From the NCBI RefSeq assembly GCF_000196875.2, contig NC_014532.2, forward strand, positions 1,302,001 to 1,366,000: a stretch of 64,000 nt of DNA, given 5' to 3'. The stretch's first letter is position 1. Every line of letters begins with the position of its first letter. The position numbers and the translations under genes are program-made. Below the pieces are notes generated by a model. The model was not told where the DNA came from and did not search any database. It worked only from the letters and a program-made list of their open reading frames with translations. Of this stretch, positions 53,502 through 61,879 are shown piece after piece. The DNA comes from Halomonas elongata DSM 2581 (GTDB lineage: Bacteria > Pseudomonadota > Gammaproteobacteria > Pseudomonadales > Halomonadaceae).

Positions 53502-54032
53502 TCAGGCCTTGCCGTAGGCGGCCACGGACTTTTCGATGGCCTTGCGGGCGGCTTCGGCGCCTTCCCAGGATTCCACCTTAACCCACTTGCCCTTCTCGAG
53601 ATCCTTGTAGTTCTCGAAGAAGTGGGCGATCTGCTGGCGCAGCAGTTCCGGCAGGTCGGTGACTTCCTGGATGTCGTCGTAGAGGCTGGACAGCTTGGCA
53701 TGCGGCACGCACACCAGCTTGGCGTCCTCGCCGGCCTCGTCGGTCATGTTGAGGATGCCGACCGGGCGGGCGCGGATCACGCTGCCGGGCGTGACCGGAT
53801 AGGGCGTCACCACGAGAGCGTCGAGGGGGTCGCCGTCATCGGCCAGGGTGTGGGGGATGAAGCCGTAGTTGGCCGGATAGAACATCGGGGTGGCCATGAA
53901 GCGATCGACCAGCAGCGCGCCCATGTCCTTGTCGATCTCGTACTTGACCGGCGCATGGTTGGCGGGGATTTCGATCGCCACGTAGACGTCGTTGGGCAGG
54001 TCCTTGCCGGCGGGGATGTTGTCGAAGTTCAT
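53502..54032 (-). CDS. ppa: inorganic pyrophosphatase
   Basis: A 176-residue family I pyrophosphatase: [44 protein letters not shown] with the metal-binding Asp residues, and [17 protein letters not shown]. It hydrolyses PPi released by biosynthesis. It is close to a PPi-dependent phosphofructokinase gene that uses the same metabolite. Confidence 0.96.
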   Translation of the reverse strand: MNFDNIPAGKDLPNDVYVAIEIPANHAPVKYEIDKDMGALLVDRFMATPMFYPANYGFIPHTLADDGDPLDALVVTPYPVTPGSVIRARPVGILNMTDEAGEDAKLVCVPHAKLSSLYDDIQEVTDLPELLRQQIAHFFENYKDLEKGKWVKVESWEGAEAARKAIEKSVAAYGKA

Positions 54033-54245
54033 GAGGGCGTCCTTTTCTGGCGAGTGTCCGGGTCGAGTGGCAGTAAATGCGGCGAATTATACGAAGCCGC
54101 CGGGGGGATTACCAATCCCCCCGGGAAATGGTTTTTTAGGAGATTACGGCTTTGGTGGACGAGCCAGCATCGCGGACGACGTGTATGATGGCCCCCTGTT
54201 GAGCCGGCCCGGCCGGCGATTTGCCGCGAGCCCGAGGAGAATGTC

Positions 54246-55970
54246 TTGGCATCCGCGCAATTGTCTCTGAGTTACGGTCAGGCCTTCGTGGCGCCGGACC
54301 GGCGTCGGCATCGCAGCTCGATGTCGGTCCTCACGCCCGAGGTGCTGCAATTGTCGACCAAGGGCGCCTGTGCCCTGATCAGCGACTCCACTTCCCGCAA
54401 CGCCCTGGCCAAGCAGGCCGGCGACATCAGTGTGCGTGGCTTTCTGGCCGATTACTTCTCGACGCCCGACCATTGGGACGTGAAGACCTCGGTCAACCGT
54501 GTGTTGCGTTCGCTCAATGGCTGGTGCTTCGGTCAGAGCCGTCAGGTGAGCGATGGCAGCTATGTGAGCTCGTTGTCCGTCATGATCTATCGCGGACGCG
54601 AGGCGCACCTCTTCCATATGGGCGACACCCTGGTATTCCGCCTGCGCGGTGCCGAGTTCGAGCAGCTTTCGCGCGATCACGTCACCGACCTCGGAGGATA
54701 TCGCTATCCCTCCCGGGCGTTGGGCATGGATGCCAGCATCGACATCGACTATGCGCGTCTGCCGCTCAAGCAGGGCGATATCTTCCTGTTCACCACCCAG
54801 GCGGTGCAGGGCACCCTGATGCCATCCGACTATGTCGGCCTGATTCGCCAGGATGCCAGCGACCTCGACGCGGCCTGCGAACGCCTGGCGCAGACCGCCC
54901 GGGAGCGCGCCCAGGAGCGGGGCTACGGTGGCGATCAGTTCTGCTTTCAGCTGGTGCGCATCGATGAGTTGCCCGAGGAGGAAGAGGATCGGCCCGGCAA
55001 GGTCTACGGTGACCTGCCGATCCCGCCGGAGCTGTCGGTGGGCGAGCGCCTGGATGGTCTCGAGGTCCTGTCGGTGCTGTCGCGCACGGCGCAGTCCCGC
55101 GTCTATCGCGTGCGCGATGTACGCAGCGGCCGGGAGATGGTGATGAAGGCGCCGAGCCCCGAGCTGTCCACCCGCAATGCCTACCTGGAGCATTTCCTGT
55201 TGCAGCAGTGGGTGGTCGAACGGGTGCATTCGCCCTTCGTGGTCAAGGTCATGGAGCCTTCGCGGCCGCGCCGTTTCCTCTATTACCTGATGACCTATGT
55301 CGAAGGCGAAACGCTCACCGCCTGGGCGCGCCGGCATCCTCAGGCGAGCCTGGCGCAGCGGCTGGATATCGCCATCCAGATGGGCAAGGCCCTGCAGGCG
55401 TTGCACCATCGCGATCTGCTGCACCAGCAGGTGCATCCCGACAACATCTTGATCGACAAGCACGGTCAGGTGGTGCTGGCCGACTTCAGCGCCTGCCATA
55501 TGCGCGATGTCGATGGTCATCGACGCTCCCGTAACCTGGTGCGCCAGGTGGGGCTGACCGAGCACAGCGCTCCGGAATATGCCCTGGACGACGAAGTGGG
55601 GCGGCGCAGCGACCAGTATTCGCTGGCCTCCACGGTCTACTGGTTGTTCACCGGTGAGTTGCCTTATTCGCTGCCGACCAAGGACCTGCTGCGGCACACC
55701 GATCTGGAGCAGATGACCTATCGCAGTGCCCGGACCCTCAATCCCGAGGTATCGCCGGCACTGGATGACACTCTGCGCCGTGCCCTGGCACCCCAGCGTG
55801 CGCTGCGCTTCCGGCGGCTGTCGGAATTTCTTCATGCCCTGCGGGGGCCGAGCGGCGAGGCGCGGGAGTTGTCGGAGGCGGTCGAGTCGTCCCGCGAGCC
55901 GACTCGCTTCTGGCAGGGTGTGGCGGGGATTTTGCTGTTGCTGTTGGTGTTGTCCTGGTTGTTGCGTTAG
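54246..55970 (+). CDS. PP2C-kinase fusion with degraded catalytic motifs
   Basis: A 574-residue protein of the bifunctional Ser/Thr kinase/phosphatase family: PP2C-like domain about 1-240, protein-kinase fold about 275-530, C-terminal membrane helix (GILLLLLVLSWLLR). In the phosphatase half the usual ADG is SDS (residue 47), GDS-R is GDTLVF, and the TTDG motif is TTQA (Gln 185). In the kinase half the ATP-binding Lys 301 is kept (MVMKAPS), but HRD-LK is HQQVHPDN (393-400), lacking the catalytic Asp, and DFG is DFSA (Asp 413). So either activity is doubtful; it may act as a membrane-bound sensor or scaffold. Confidence 0.85.
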   Translation: MASAQLSLSYGQAFVAPDRRRHRSSMSVLTPEVLQLSTKGACALISDSTSRNALAKQAGDISVRGFLADYFSTPDHWDVKTSVNRVLRSLNGWCFGQSRQVSDGSYVSSLSVMIYRGREAHLFHMGDTLVFRLRGAEFEQLSRDHVTDLGGYRYPSRALGMDASIDIDYARLPLKQGDIFLFTTQAVQGTLMPSDYVGLIRQDASDLDAACERLAQTARERAQERGYGGDQFCFQLVRIDELPEEEEDRPGKVYGDLPIPPELSVGERLDGLEVLSVLSRTAQSRVYRVRDVRSGREMVMKAPSPELSTRNAYLEHFLLQQWVVERVHSPFVVKVMEPSRPRRFLYYLMTYVEGETLTAWARRHPQASLAQRLDIAIQMGKALQALHHRDLLHQQVHPDNILIDKHGQVVLADFSACHMRDVDGHRRSRNLVRQVGLTEHSAPEYALDDEVGRRSDQYSLASTVYWLFTGELPYSLPTKDLLRHTDLEQMTYRSARTLNPEVSPALDDTLRRALAPQRALRFRRLSEFLHALRGPSGEARELSEAVESSREPTRFWQGVAGILLLLLVLSWLLR

Positions 55971-56048
55971 GACAACACTGATTTATTGCTGTGCTTCCTC
56001 TAAGCGGGATGGAAGAGGGCGGCAATCGGTAGGGAATCCGTGAGTGGT

Positions 56049-56108
56049 GAGCCACGATACGAGAATCTCGTATCGTGGCTCGTGGCTCGTGGCTCGTGGC
56101 TCGTGGCT
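56049..56108. repeat. 15-bp hairpin followed by CGTGGCT tandem array
   Basis: GAGCCACGATACGAG pairs exactly with CTCGTATCGTGGCTC around AAT, and five tandem copies of CGTGGCT run from 56074 to 56108. It lies between the convergent PP2C-kinase and pfp genes and may terminate both. Confidence 0.8.
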
Positions 56109-56115
56109 CGCAAGC

Positions 56116-57375
56116 TTAAAGCTTGAACTCGGGCAGTTTGCGTTCGACGCGATGCTTGGCGAGCTTGGCGACTTTCGGCAGGCCGTTCTCGAAGGGCGGG
56201 AAGTCCTCGCCCTGAATCAGCGGGGCGAGGTAGCGCCGGCACTGTTCGGTGATGCCGAAGCCGTCCTCGCGGATGAAGTCCCGGGGCATGAACTTCTCGC
56301 GGTTGGCCACGTCGGCCAGCGGTGCGGCCTCGACGGTCCAGGCATAGGGCTCGTCGCTGATGCGCTTGATGGCGGGCATCTTGGCGTTCTGTCCGTCAAG
56401 AGCCAGTTCCACGGCCTTTTCGCCGACGGCGTAGGCCTGGTCGACGTCGGTCTTGGAGGCCAGGTGGCGCGCGGCGCGTTGCAGGTAGTCGGCCACCGCC
56501 CAGTGGTACTTGTAACCGAGATCCTGCTTGATCATGCCGGCCAGTGTCGGTGCCACGCCGCCGAGCTGGCGGTGACCGAAGGCGTCGGTATTGCCGGAAT
56601 CCGCCAGGAAGGTGCCGTCCTCGTAGCGGGCTCCTTCGGACACCACGATCACGCAGTAACCGCACTTCTTGACCGACTCCTCGACGCGGGCCATGACCGC
56701 GGCGCGGTCGAAGTCGATCTCGGGGAAGATCACCAGGTGCGGGGGATCGCCCTCGCCCTGGCCGGCCAGGGCGCCGGCGGCGGCGATCCAGCCGGCGTGG
56801 CGGCCCATCACTTCGAGCACGAAGACCTTGGTGGAGGTGGCGCACATGGAGGCGATGTCCAGGGAGGCCTCCAGGGTCGAGGTGGCGATGTACTTGGCCA
56901 CGCTGCCGAAGCCCGGCGAGTTATCGGTGATCGGCAGGTCGTTGTCCACCGTCTTGGGAACGTGGATGGCGGTGAGCGGATAGCCCATCTTCTCGGAAAG
57001 CTGCGAGACCTTCAGGCAGGTGTCGGCGCTGTCGCCGCCGCCGTTGTAGAAGAAGTAGCGGATGTCGTGGGCGCGGAAGACCTCGATCAAGCGCTCGTAC
57101 TGGGTGCGGTGGGTCTCGATGTCCTTGAGCTTGTAGCGGCAGGAGCCGAAGGCGCCGGCCGGCGTGTGACGCAACGCCGCGATGGCTTCGTCGCTCTCCT
57201 GGCTGACGTCGATCAGGTCCTCGGTCAGGGCACCGATGATGCCGTTGTGTCCGGCATAGACCTTGCCGATGCGGTCGTCGTGGCGCCGGCAGGCTTCGAT
57301 GACGCCGCAGGCGCTGGCATTGATCACGGCGGTGACGCCGCCGGACTGGGCATAAAAGGCGTTGTGCTGAGCCAT
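56116..57375 (-). CDS. pfp: pyrophosphate-dependent 6-phosphofructokinase
   Basis: A 419-residue phosphofructokinase beginning MAQHNAFYAQSGGVTAVINASA, with NGGGDSADTCLKVSQ and AIHVPKTVDNDLPITD. The Lys in PKTVDND and the GGGDS form of the phosphate-donor loop are typical of PPi-dependent enzymes, which act reversibly in glycolysis and gluconeogenesis. MGRHAGWIAA and PEIDFDRA complete the substrate site. ATP-PFK is less likely. Metabolic proximity to ppa is noted. Confidence 0.9.
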   Translation of the reverse strand: MAQHNAFYAQSGGVTAVINASACGVIEACRRHDDRIGKVYAGHNGIIGALTEDLIDVSQESDEAIAALRHTPAGAFGSCRYKLKDIETHRTQYERLIEVFRAHDIRYFFYNGGGDSADTCLKVSQLSEKMGYPLTAIHVPKTVDNDLPITDNSPGFGSVAKYIATSTLEASLDIASMCATSTKVFVLEVMGRHAGWIAAAGALAGQGEGDPPHLVIFPEIDFDRAAVMARVEESVKKCGYCVIVVSEGARYEDGTFLADSGNTDAFGHRQLGGVAPTLAGMIKQDLGYKYHWAVADYLQRAARHLASKTDVDQAYAVGEKAVELALDGQNAKMPAIKRISDEPYAWTVEAAPLADVANREKFMPRDFIREDGFGITEQCRRYLAPLIQGEDFPPFENGLPKVAKLAKHRVERKLPEFKL

Positions 57376-57594
57376 GGGGCTTTCCTGTTGCTGGTCGCAT
57401 CAAAGGGCGCGCGGCGACTCTCCTGTCGCGTATCAGCGCCGCCGAAGGGTCGGAGCAGGCGAGGATTCTAGCTTATCGGCCCGGGGGCTGCATCCCATGG
57501 CCTCGCACCGCGATGGCTGGAGGGGGCGCGGGTGCCATGCTAGTCTGCCGCTTTCCGCCAGGCCGCCTGGCACGACTATTCCTGCGGAGACGGC

Positions 57595-58965
57595 ATGCAT
57601 CTTCACATCCTCGGCATCTGTGGCACCTTCATGGGCAGCCTGGCCCTGCTGGCTCGCGAGCAGGGGCTGCGGGTCAGCGGCTCCGACGCGGGCGTCTATC
57701 CGCCCATGAGCACTCAGCTGCAGGAAGCGGGCATCACGCTGATGGAGGGCTACAGCGCCGACAATCTCGAGCCACGCCCCGACCTGGTGGTGGTCGGCAA
57801 TGCCCTGTCGCGCGGCAACCCTGAAGTTGAAGCGCTGCTCGATCTGGGGTTGCCCTATGTATCGGGCCCCCAGTGGCTGGCGGAGCATGTGCTGCCGGGA
57901 CGCCGGGTGATCGCCGTGGCGGGCACCCACGGCAAGACGACGACGGCCAGCCTGGTGGCCTGGCTGCTGGAGGCGGCGGGACTGGCGCCAGGGTTCTTGA
58001 TCGGCGGCGTGCCGCGCAATTTCGGTATCTCGGCGCGTCTGGGAGCGTCGGACGCGCCCTTCGTGGTCGAGGCCGACGAGTATGACACTGCCTTCTTCGA
58101 CAAGCGCTCCAAGTTCGTCCACTACCGTCCCGAGATCGCTGTGCTGGGCAATCTCGAGTTCGACCATGCCGATATCTTCCCTGATCTGGCAGCCATCGAG
58201 CGCCAGTTTCATCACCTGATCCGTACCGTGCCCGGCAAGGGAAAGCTGCTGGTGGCCGACGGTGAGCCGGCGCTGGATCGTGTGCTCGAACAGGGCTGCT
58301 GGACGCCGGTCGAGCGTTTCGGCCAGTCCCCGGACAGCGACTGGCACTTGACGCTCGAGCGGGACGATGCCGGGCGCTTCCGGGTCAGCCATGGCGACGA
58401 ACAGGTCGTGGTCGACTGGGCCCTGAGCGGCACCTACAACGCCTACAACGCCCTGGCCGCGCTGGCCGCCGCCCATGCGTGTGGCGTTTCCCTGTCTCGG
58501 GGAGGCGAGGCCCTGGCGCGCTTCGAGACCCCTCGGCGGCGCCAGGAACTGCGAGGCGAGGTGGCGGGCATTCGTGTGATCGATGACTTTGCCCATCATC
58601 CCACGGCGATCGCCGCCACTCTCGATGGGCTGCGTGCAACCGATGGCCAGGGGCGGCTGCTGGCGGTGATCGAGCCCAGGTCCAACACGATGCGACTGGG
58701 CGCGCTGCGGGAACGTCTCGCCGCCAGCGTGGCGAGCGCCGATCTGGCGTACTGGTATCAGCCGGCGGAACTGGACTGGGCATTGGCGCCGGTGATCGAG
58801 GCCGCCACGACGCCGAGCCGAGCCTATGACGATCTGGACACCCTGGTGGCTGCGCTGGTTGCCGAGGCCCGGGCCGGGGATCGTATCGTGGTGATGTCCA
58901 ACGGGGGATTCGGCGGAATCCATGAGCGACTGCTGGCCGCACTGGAGGAAACCCATGGCCGATGA
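57595..58965 (+). CDS. mpl: UDP-MurNAc:L-Ala-gamma-D-Glu-meso-Dap ligase
   Basis: A 456-residue Mur-ligase family member that re-uses murein tripeptide. It begins MHLHILGICGTFMGSLALLA, typical of Mpl, with the P-loop AGTHGKTTTASLVAW about residue 110, VEADEYDTAFFDKRSKFVHYRP and VIDDFAHHPTAIAATLDGLR. Eleven bases overlap with ubiX downstream, so the two are coupled, an arrangement also seen in other gammaproteobacteria. Confidence 0.94.
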   Translation: MHLHILGICGTFMGSLALLAREQGLRVSGSDAGVYPPMSTQLQEAGITLMEGYSADNLEPRPDLVVVGNALSRGNPEVEALLDLGLPYVSGPQWLAEHVLPGRRVIAVAGTHGKTTTASLVAWLLEAAGLAPGFLIGGVPRNFGISARLGASDAPFVVEADEYDTAFFDKRSKFVHYRPEIAVLGNLEFDHADIFPDLAAIERQFHHLIRTVPGKGKLLVADGEPALDRVLEQGCWTPVERFGQSPDSDWHLTLERDDAGRFRVSHGDEQVVVDWALSGTYNAYNALAALAAAHACGVSLSRGGEALARFETPRRRQELRGEVAGIRVIDDFAHHPTAIAATLDGLRATDGQGRLLAVIEPRSNTMRLGALRERLAASVASADLAYWYQPAELDWALAPVIEAATTPSRAYDDLDTLVAALVAEARAGDRIVVMSNGGFGGIHERLLAALEETHGR

Positions 58966-59575
58966 GCTGCAACCACCCGTCACCGTGGCCATCACCGGTG
59001 CTTCCGGGGCACAGTACGGGCTGCGTCTGATCGAGGTGCTGGTGGCCGCCGAGCACGAGGTCTGGGTCATGATCTCCAAAGCCGCTCATATGGTCATTGC
59101 CACGGAGACCGAGAGTGACCTGCCGGCGCGTCCCGAGCGTTTGATGGAGGCGCTTACCGAGCGCTACGGCGCGCGGCCCGGCCAGATTCGCTGCTTCGGC
59201 CGCGAGGACTGGATGGCGCCGGTGGCCTCTGGCTCGGGTGCCAGCTCGGCGATGGTGATCTGTCCCTGTTCCACCGGCACGCTCTCGGCCGTCGCCTGTG
59301 GTGCCAGCAATAACCTGATCGAACGTGCCGCGGATGTGGCCCTGAAGGAACGCCGTACCCTGGTGCTGGTGCCGCGCGAGACGCCCCTGTCGGCGATCCA
59401 TCTGGAGCACATGCTGGCCCTGACTCGCCAGGGGGCCGTGGTGATGCCGGCGGCACCGGGCTTCTATCATCACCCGCGCGGGGTGGAGGACATGATCGAC
59501 TTCATCGTGGCGCGCATCCTCAATCAACTGGGTATCTCGCATCGCCTGATGCCACGCTGGGGCGAATCGTCGTAA
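58955..59575 (+). CDS. ubiX: flavin prenyltransferase
   Basis: A 206-residue UbiX/Pad1-type protein that prenylates FMN for the UbiD decarboxylase of ubiquinone synthesis. VAITGASGAQYGLRLIEVL binds the flavin; ICPCSTGTLSAVACGASNNLIERAADV and LVPRETPLSAIHLEHMLAL are intact. ATG 58955 has GGAGGAAACCC upstream; the longer frame at 58922 is rejected. Overlaps mpl by 11 bases. Confidence 0.93.
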   Translation: MADELQPPVTVAITGASGAQYGLRLIEVLVAAEHEVWVMISKAAHMVIATETESDLPARPERLMEALTERYGARPGQIRCFGREDWMAPVASGSGASSAMVICPCSTGTLSAVACGASNNLIERAADVALKERRTLVLVPRETPLSAIHLEHMLALTRQGAVVMPAAPGFYHHPRGVEDMIDFIVARILNQLGISHRLMPRWGESS

Positions 59576-59634
59576 CGGCAGCGACATGCATTCCTGTCAC
59601 CATTTGACGGGCTGTCGTTCGGGCCCATAAGGAT

Positions 59635-60264
59635 ATGGAAATGCTCAACCTTTCCCTGCTTTCGGTCTTCGTGCCGACCTTTCTGCTCGTTTCCCTGACG
59701 CCGGGCATGTGCATGACGCTGGCCATGGTGCTGGGCATGACCCAGGGGGTGCGGCGAACCCTGTGGATGATGCTCGGCGAGTTGGCCGGAGTGGGGCTGG
59801 TGGCCGTCGCCTCCGGAGCCGGCGTGGCAACGTTGATGCTGCGTCAACCCGAGCTGTTCGCCGTGTTCAAGTGGCTGGGGGGTGCCTACCTGATCTATCT
59901 GGGCGTGATGATGTGGCGTTCCCGGGGGCGCATGGCGGTGCCCGATGAACTGGGCTCCCAGGCCAGGGCGGGGCGGCGCGAACTGGCGGTGCAAGGCTTC
60001 GTCACGGCGGTGGCCAATCCCAAGGGCTGGGCCTTCTTCGTGGCCCTGCTGCCGCCGTTTCTCGATGCCTCCCGGCCCCTGGCGGGGCAACTGGTGGTGC
60101 TGGTCGCGCTCATCCTGACCATCGAGTTCCTGGCTCTGGTCACCTACGCCACCGGCGGCCAGACCCTGCGCCACCTGCTGGGCCAGAGCCGCAACGTGCG
60201 CCTGCTCAACCGCATCGCCGGCACGCTGATGGTGGGCGTCGGCATCTGGCTGGCGCTGGGGTAA
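59635..60264 (+). CDS. LysE family amino-acid exporter
   Basis: A 209-residue membrane protein with six predicted helices and the RhtB/LysE opening FVPTFLLVSLTPGMCMTLAMVLGMTQGVRRT, then GGAYLIYLGVMMWRSRG and ANPKGWAFFVALLPPFLD. Such proteins export amino acids or derivatives. ATGs at 59635 and 59641 both possible. It ends into a repeat-rich convergent gap. The substrate is unknown. Confidence 0.85.
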   Translation: MEMLNLSLLSVFVPTFLLVSLTPGMCMTLAMVLGMTQGVRRTLWMMLGELAGVGLVAVASGAGVATLMLRQPELFAVFKWLGGAYLIYLGVMMWRSRGRMAVPDELGSQARAGRRELAVQGFVTAVANPKGWAFFVALLPPFLDASRPLAGQLVVLVALILTIEFLALVTYATGGQTLRHLLGQSRNVRLLNRIAGTLMVGVGIWLALG

Positions 60265-60271
60265 CCCGGCT

Positions 60272-60364
60272 CGGCTTCGCCGGGAGCTGTAACCGGGCTT
60301 CGCCCGGAGCTATAAGCCGTAAGCTATAAGCTGTAAGTCCCTGCACTTCGTTCGGGAGCTGTAA
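60272..60364 (+). repeat. three REP-like CGGCTTCGCCGGGAGCTGTAA units
   Basis: Copies at 60272-60292, 60294-60315 and 60343-60364 share a mini-hairpin (GGCTTCGCC or variants) followed by CGGAGCTRTAA or GGGAGCTGTAA. Third copy is degenerate (CACTTCGTTCGGGAGCTGTAA). They lie in the convergent gap after the LysE gene. Confidence 0.75.
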
Positions 60365-60477
60365 GTTAGAAGCTGTAAGCTTTAAGAAAACCCTTCCCGC
60401 GGGCCCGTTTGGTGGCAGCATTCTGGCCTACGACTTACGACTTACGACTTACGACTTACGGCTTACGGCTTGCGACT
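60308..60477. repeat. heptad arrays in inverted arms
   Basis: The left arm has AGCTATA-AGCCGTA-AGCTATA-AGCTGTA (60308-60335). The right arm has TACGACT four times, TACGGCT twice and TGCGACT (60429-60477), whose reverse complement is the same AGYYRTA unit. The right array reaches into the last codon of the membrane protein gene. The arms could fold into a long imperfect stem between the convergent genes. Confidence 0.75.
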
Positions 60478-61879
60478 ATACCGGCGCCAAGCCGATGACT
60501 CTGGCGATGACGAGCACCAGGGAAGCGCTGCCCAGTACGAGCCAGGGGCAGGGCGACAACGGCGTGCGTTGCTTGCGCTGCCAGGCAAGCTGGACCAGGG
60601 CGCAGACCACCAGTCCCAGCAGGGCGCCGCCGATCAGGTCGCTCAGCCAATGCACGCCGATTACCAGCCTGGATAGTGCCATTGGCACGGCAAGGGCGAT
60701 CGCTCCCCAATAGGCCCAGAAGCGTCGCGTCGGTGGTAGCTCGCGGGCGGTGAAGGCGGCGGCCATGCCAAGCAGGACGATGCTCGTGGAGGTGTGGGCG
60801 CTGGGGTAGGAGAGCGAGTCGGTCAGGTGTTCCGGTGTCAGGGGGCGCGCCCGGCCGATCAGCGCCTTGCCGAGGGTATTGAGCAGGGCGATGCCGATCA
60901 GGCCGGCGCTGAAGTGGCCGAGGATGTCCCAGCGTCGCTTCCATAGCCACCAGAGCACCCAGGGCAGGACCAGAGCGATGATGCCGAGGATGTCGCCGAC
61001 CTCTGCCAGGATGTGGCTGGCCTGGTTCAGCCGGGGCATCGATATGGCGCCGAGCAGGGCGTTGAGGCGTTGGTCCATGGGCAGCGGCCCATCATGCTGC
61101 AGGACGATAAGGGTCCAGGCCGACAGCGCGGCGAGCGATGACAGCAACAGCAGCCAGGAGGCCAGTGGAGGCTCCCGGTCGCGCTGGATGGCCAGCAGTC
61201 GCCAGGTCATGCGGCCCAGGGCATGATGCCGGGACAGCCAGGCCAGGCTGCGATAGACATGGCCGTCACGGTAGGTCTGGTGGCGCAGCCAGGAGAAGAT
61301 CAGGGCCAGCGCCACGACCAGGCCACCGAGACCGGCCAGCCATGGCCTGAGCCCCTCGGGCAGGCCGGGCAGCCGCTGCCAGGCGTGGCCGAGCAGGTAG
61401 CCGGGCAGCACGTAGGCCGGTGCCCATAGCGCCGCCGAGATCAGGTTGGCCCAGGTGAAGGTGCGGGGCGGCATGCGCAACATGCCGGCGATCATGGGGA
61501 TGATGGGGCGCACGGGGCCGACGAAACGGCCCAGGAAGACCGACAGGGAGCCATGCGACTGGAAGAAGCGCGCGCCGCGCGCAAGCCATTCCGGGTGACG
61601 CGAGAGCGGCCAGAGCGCAGTGACCCTTTCGCGCTGGGTGTAGCCGAGCCAGAAACTCAGGCTGTCACCGGCCACGGCGCCGAGAAAGGCCGCGAGAATG
61701 ACCAGCGCCACGGAAAGCTCCTGGTGACCGGCCATGGAAGCGGCAGCGGTGATCAGTACCACACCGGGTACCAGCAGGCCGACCAGGGCCAGCGATTCCG
61801 CCAGGGCGATGGCGGCGACAATCAGCAGCAGCAGGGGCGGTGAGGGCGAGAGCTGGTAGAGGGCGTCGGTGAAGTTCAA
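60476..61879 (-). CDS. DedA/VTT-PAP2 phosphatase fusion membrane protein
   Basis: A 467-residue polytopic protein. The N-terminal half is a DedA (VTT) domain (LVPGVVLITAAASMAG, VFLGRFVGPVRPIIPMIAGMLRM), the C-terminal half a PAP2 lipid phosphatase with all three motifs: KALIGRARP, PSAHTSTS and SRLVIGVHWLSDLIGG. The fusion suggests undecaprenyl- or phospholipid-phosphate turnover coupled to lipid transport, as known for the separate families. It overlaps the next membrane gene by four bases. Confidence 0.9.
   Translation of the reverse strand: MNFTDALYQLSPSPPLLLLIVAAIALAESLALVGLLVPGVVLITAAASMAGHQELSVALVILAAFLGAVAGDSLSFWLGYTQRERVTALWPLSRHPEWLARGARFFQSHGSLSVFLGRFVGPVRPIIPMIAGMLRMPPRTFTWANLISAALWAPAYVLPGYLLGHAWQRLPGLPEGLRPWLAGLGGLVVALALIFSWLRHQTYRDGHVYRSLAWLSRHHALGRMTWRLLAIQRDREPPLASWLLLLSSLAALSAWTLIVLQHDGPLPMDQRLNALLGAISMPRLNQASHILAEVGDILGIIALVLPWVLWWLWKRRWDILGHFSAGLIGIALLNTLGKALIGRARPLTPEHLTDSLSYPSAHTSTSIVLLGMAAAFTARELPPTRRFWAYWGAIALAVPMALSRLVIGVHWLSDLIGGALLGLVVCALVQLAWQRKQRTPLSPCPWLVLGSASLVLVIARVIGLAPV

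Noticed and set aside
54144-55835. 563-codon open frame on - strand
   Set aside because: Antisense to the phosphatase-kinase fusion; high-GC shadow with no recognisable domain.
60429-60477. CRISPR-like regular repeats
   Set aside because: The units are seven bases in direct tandem without spacers, so they are not a CRISPR array.
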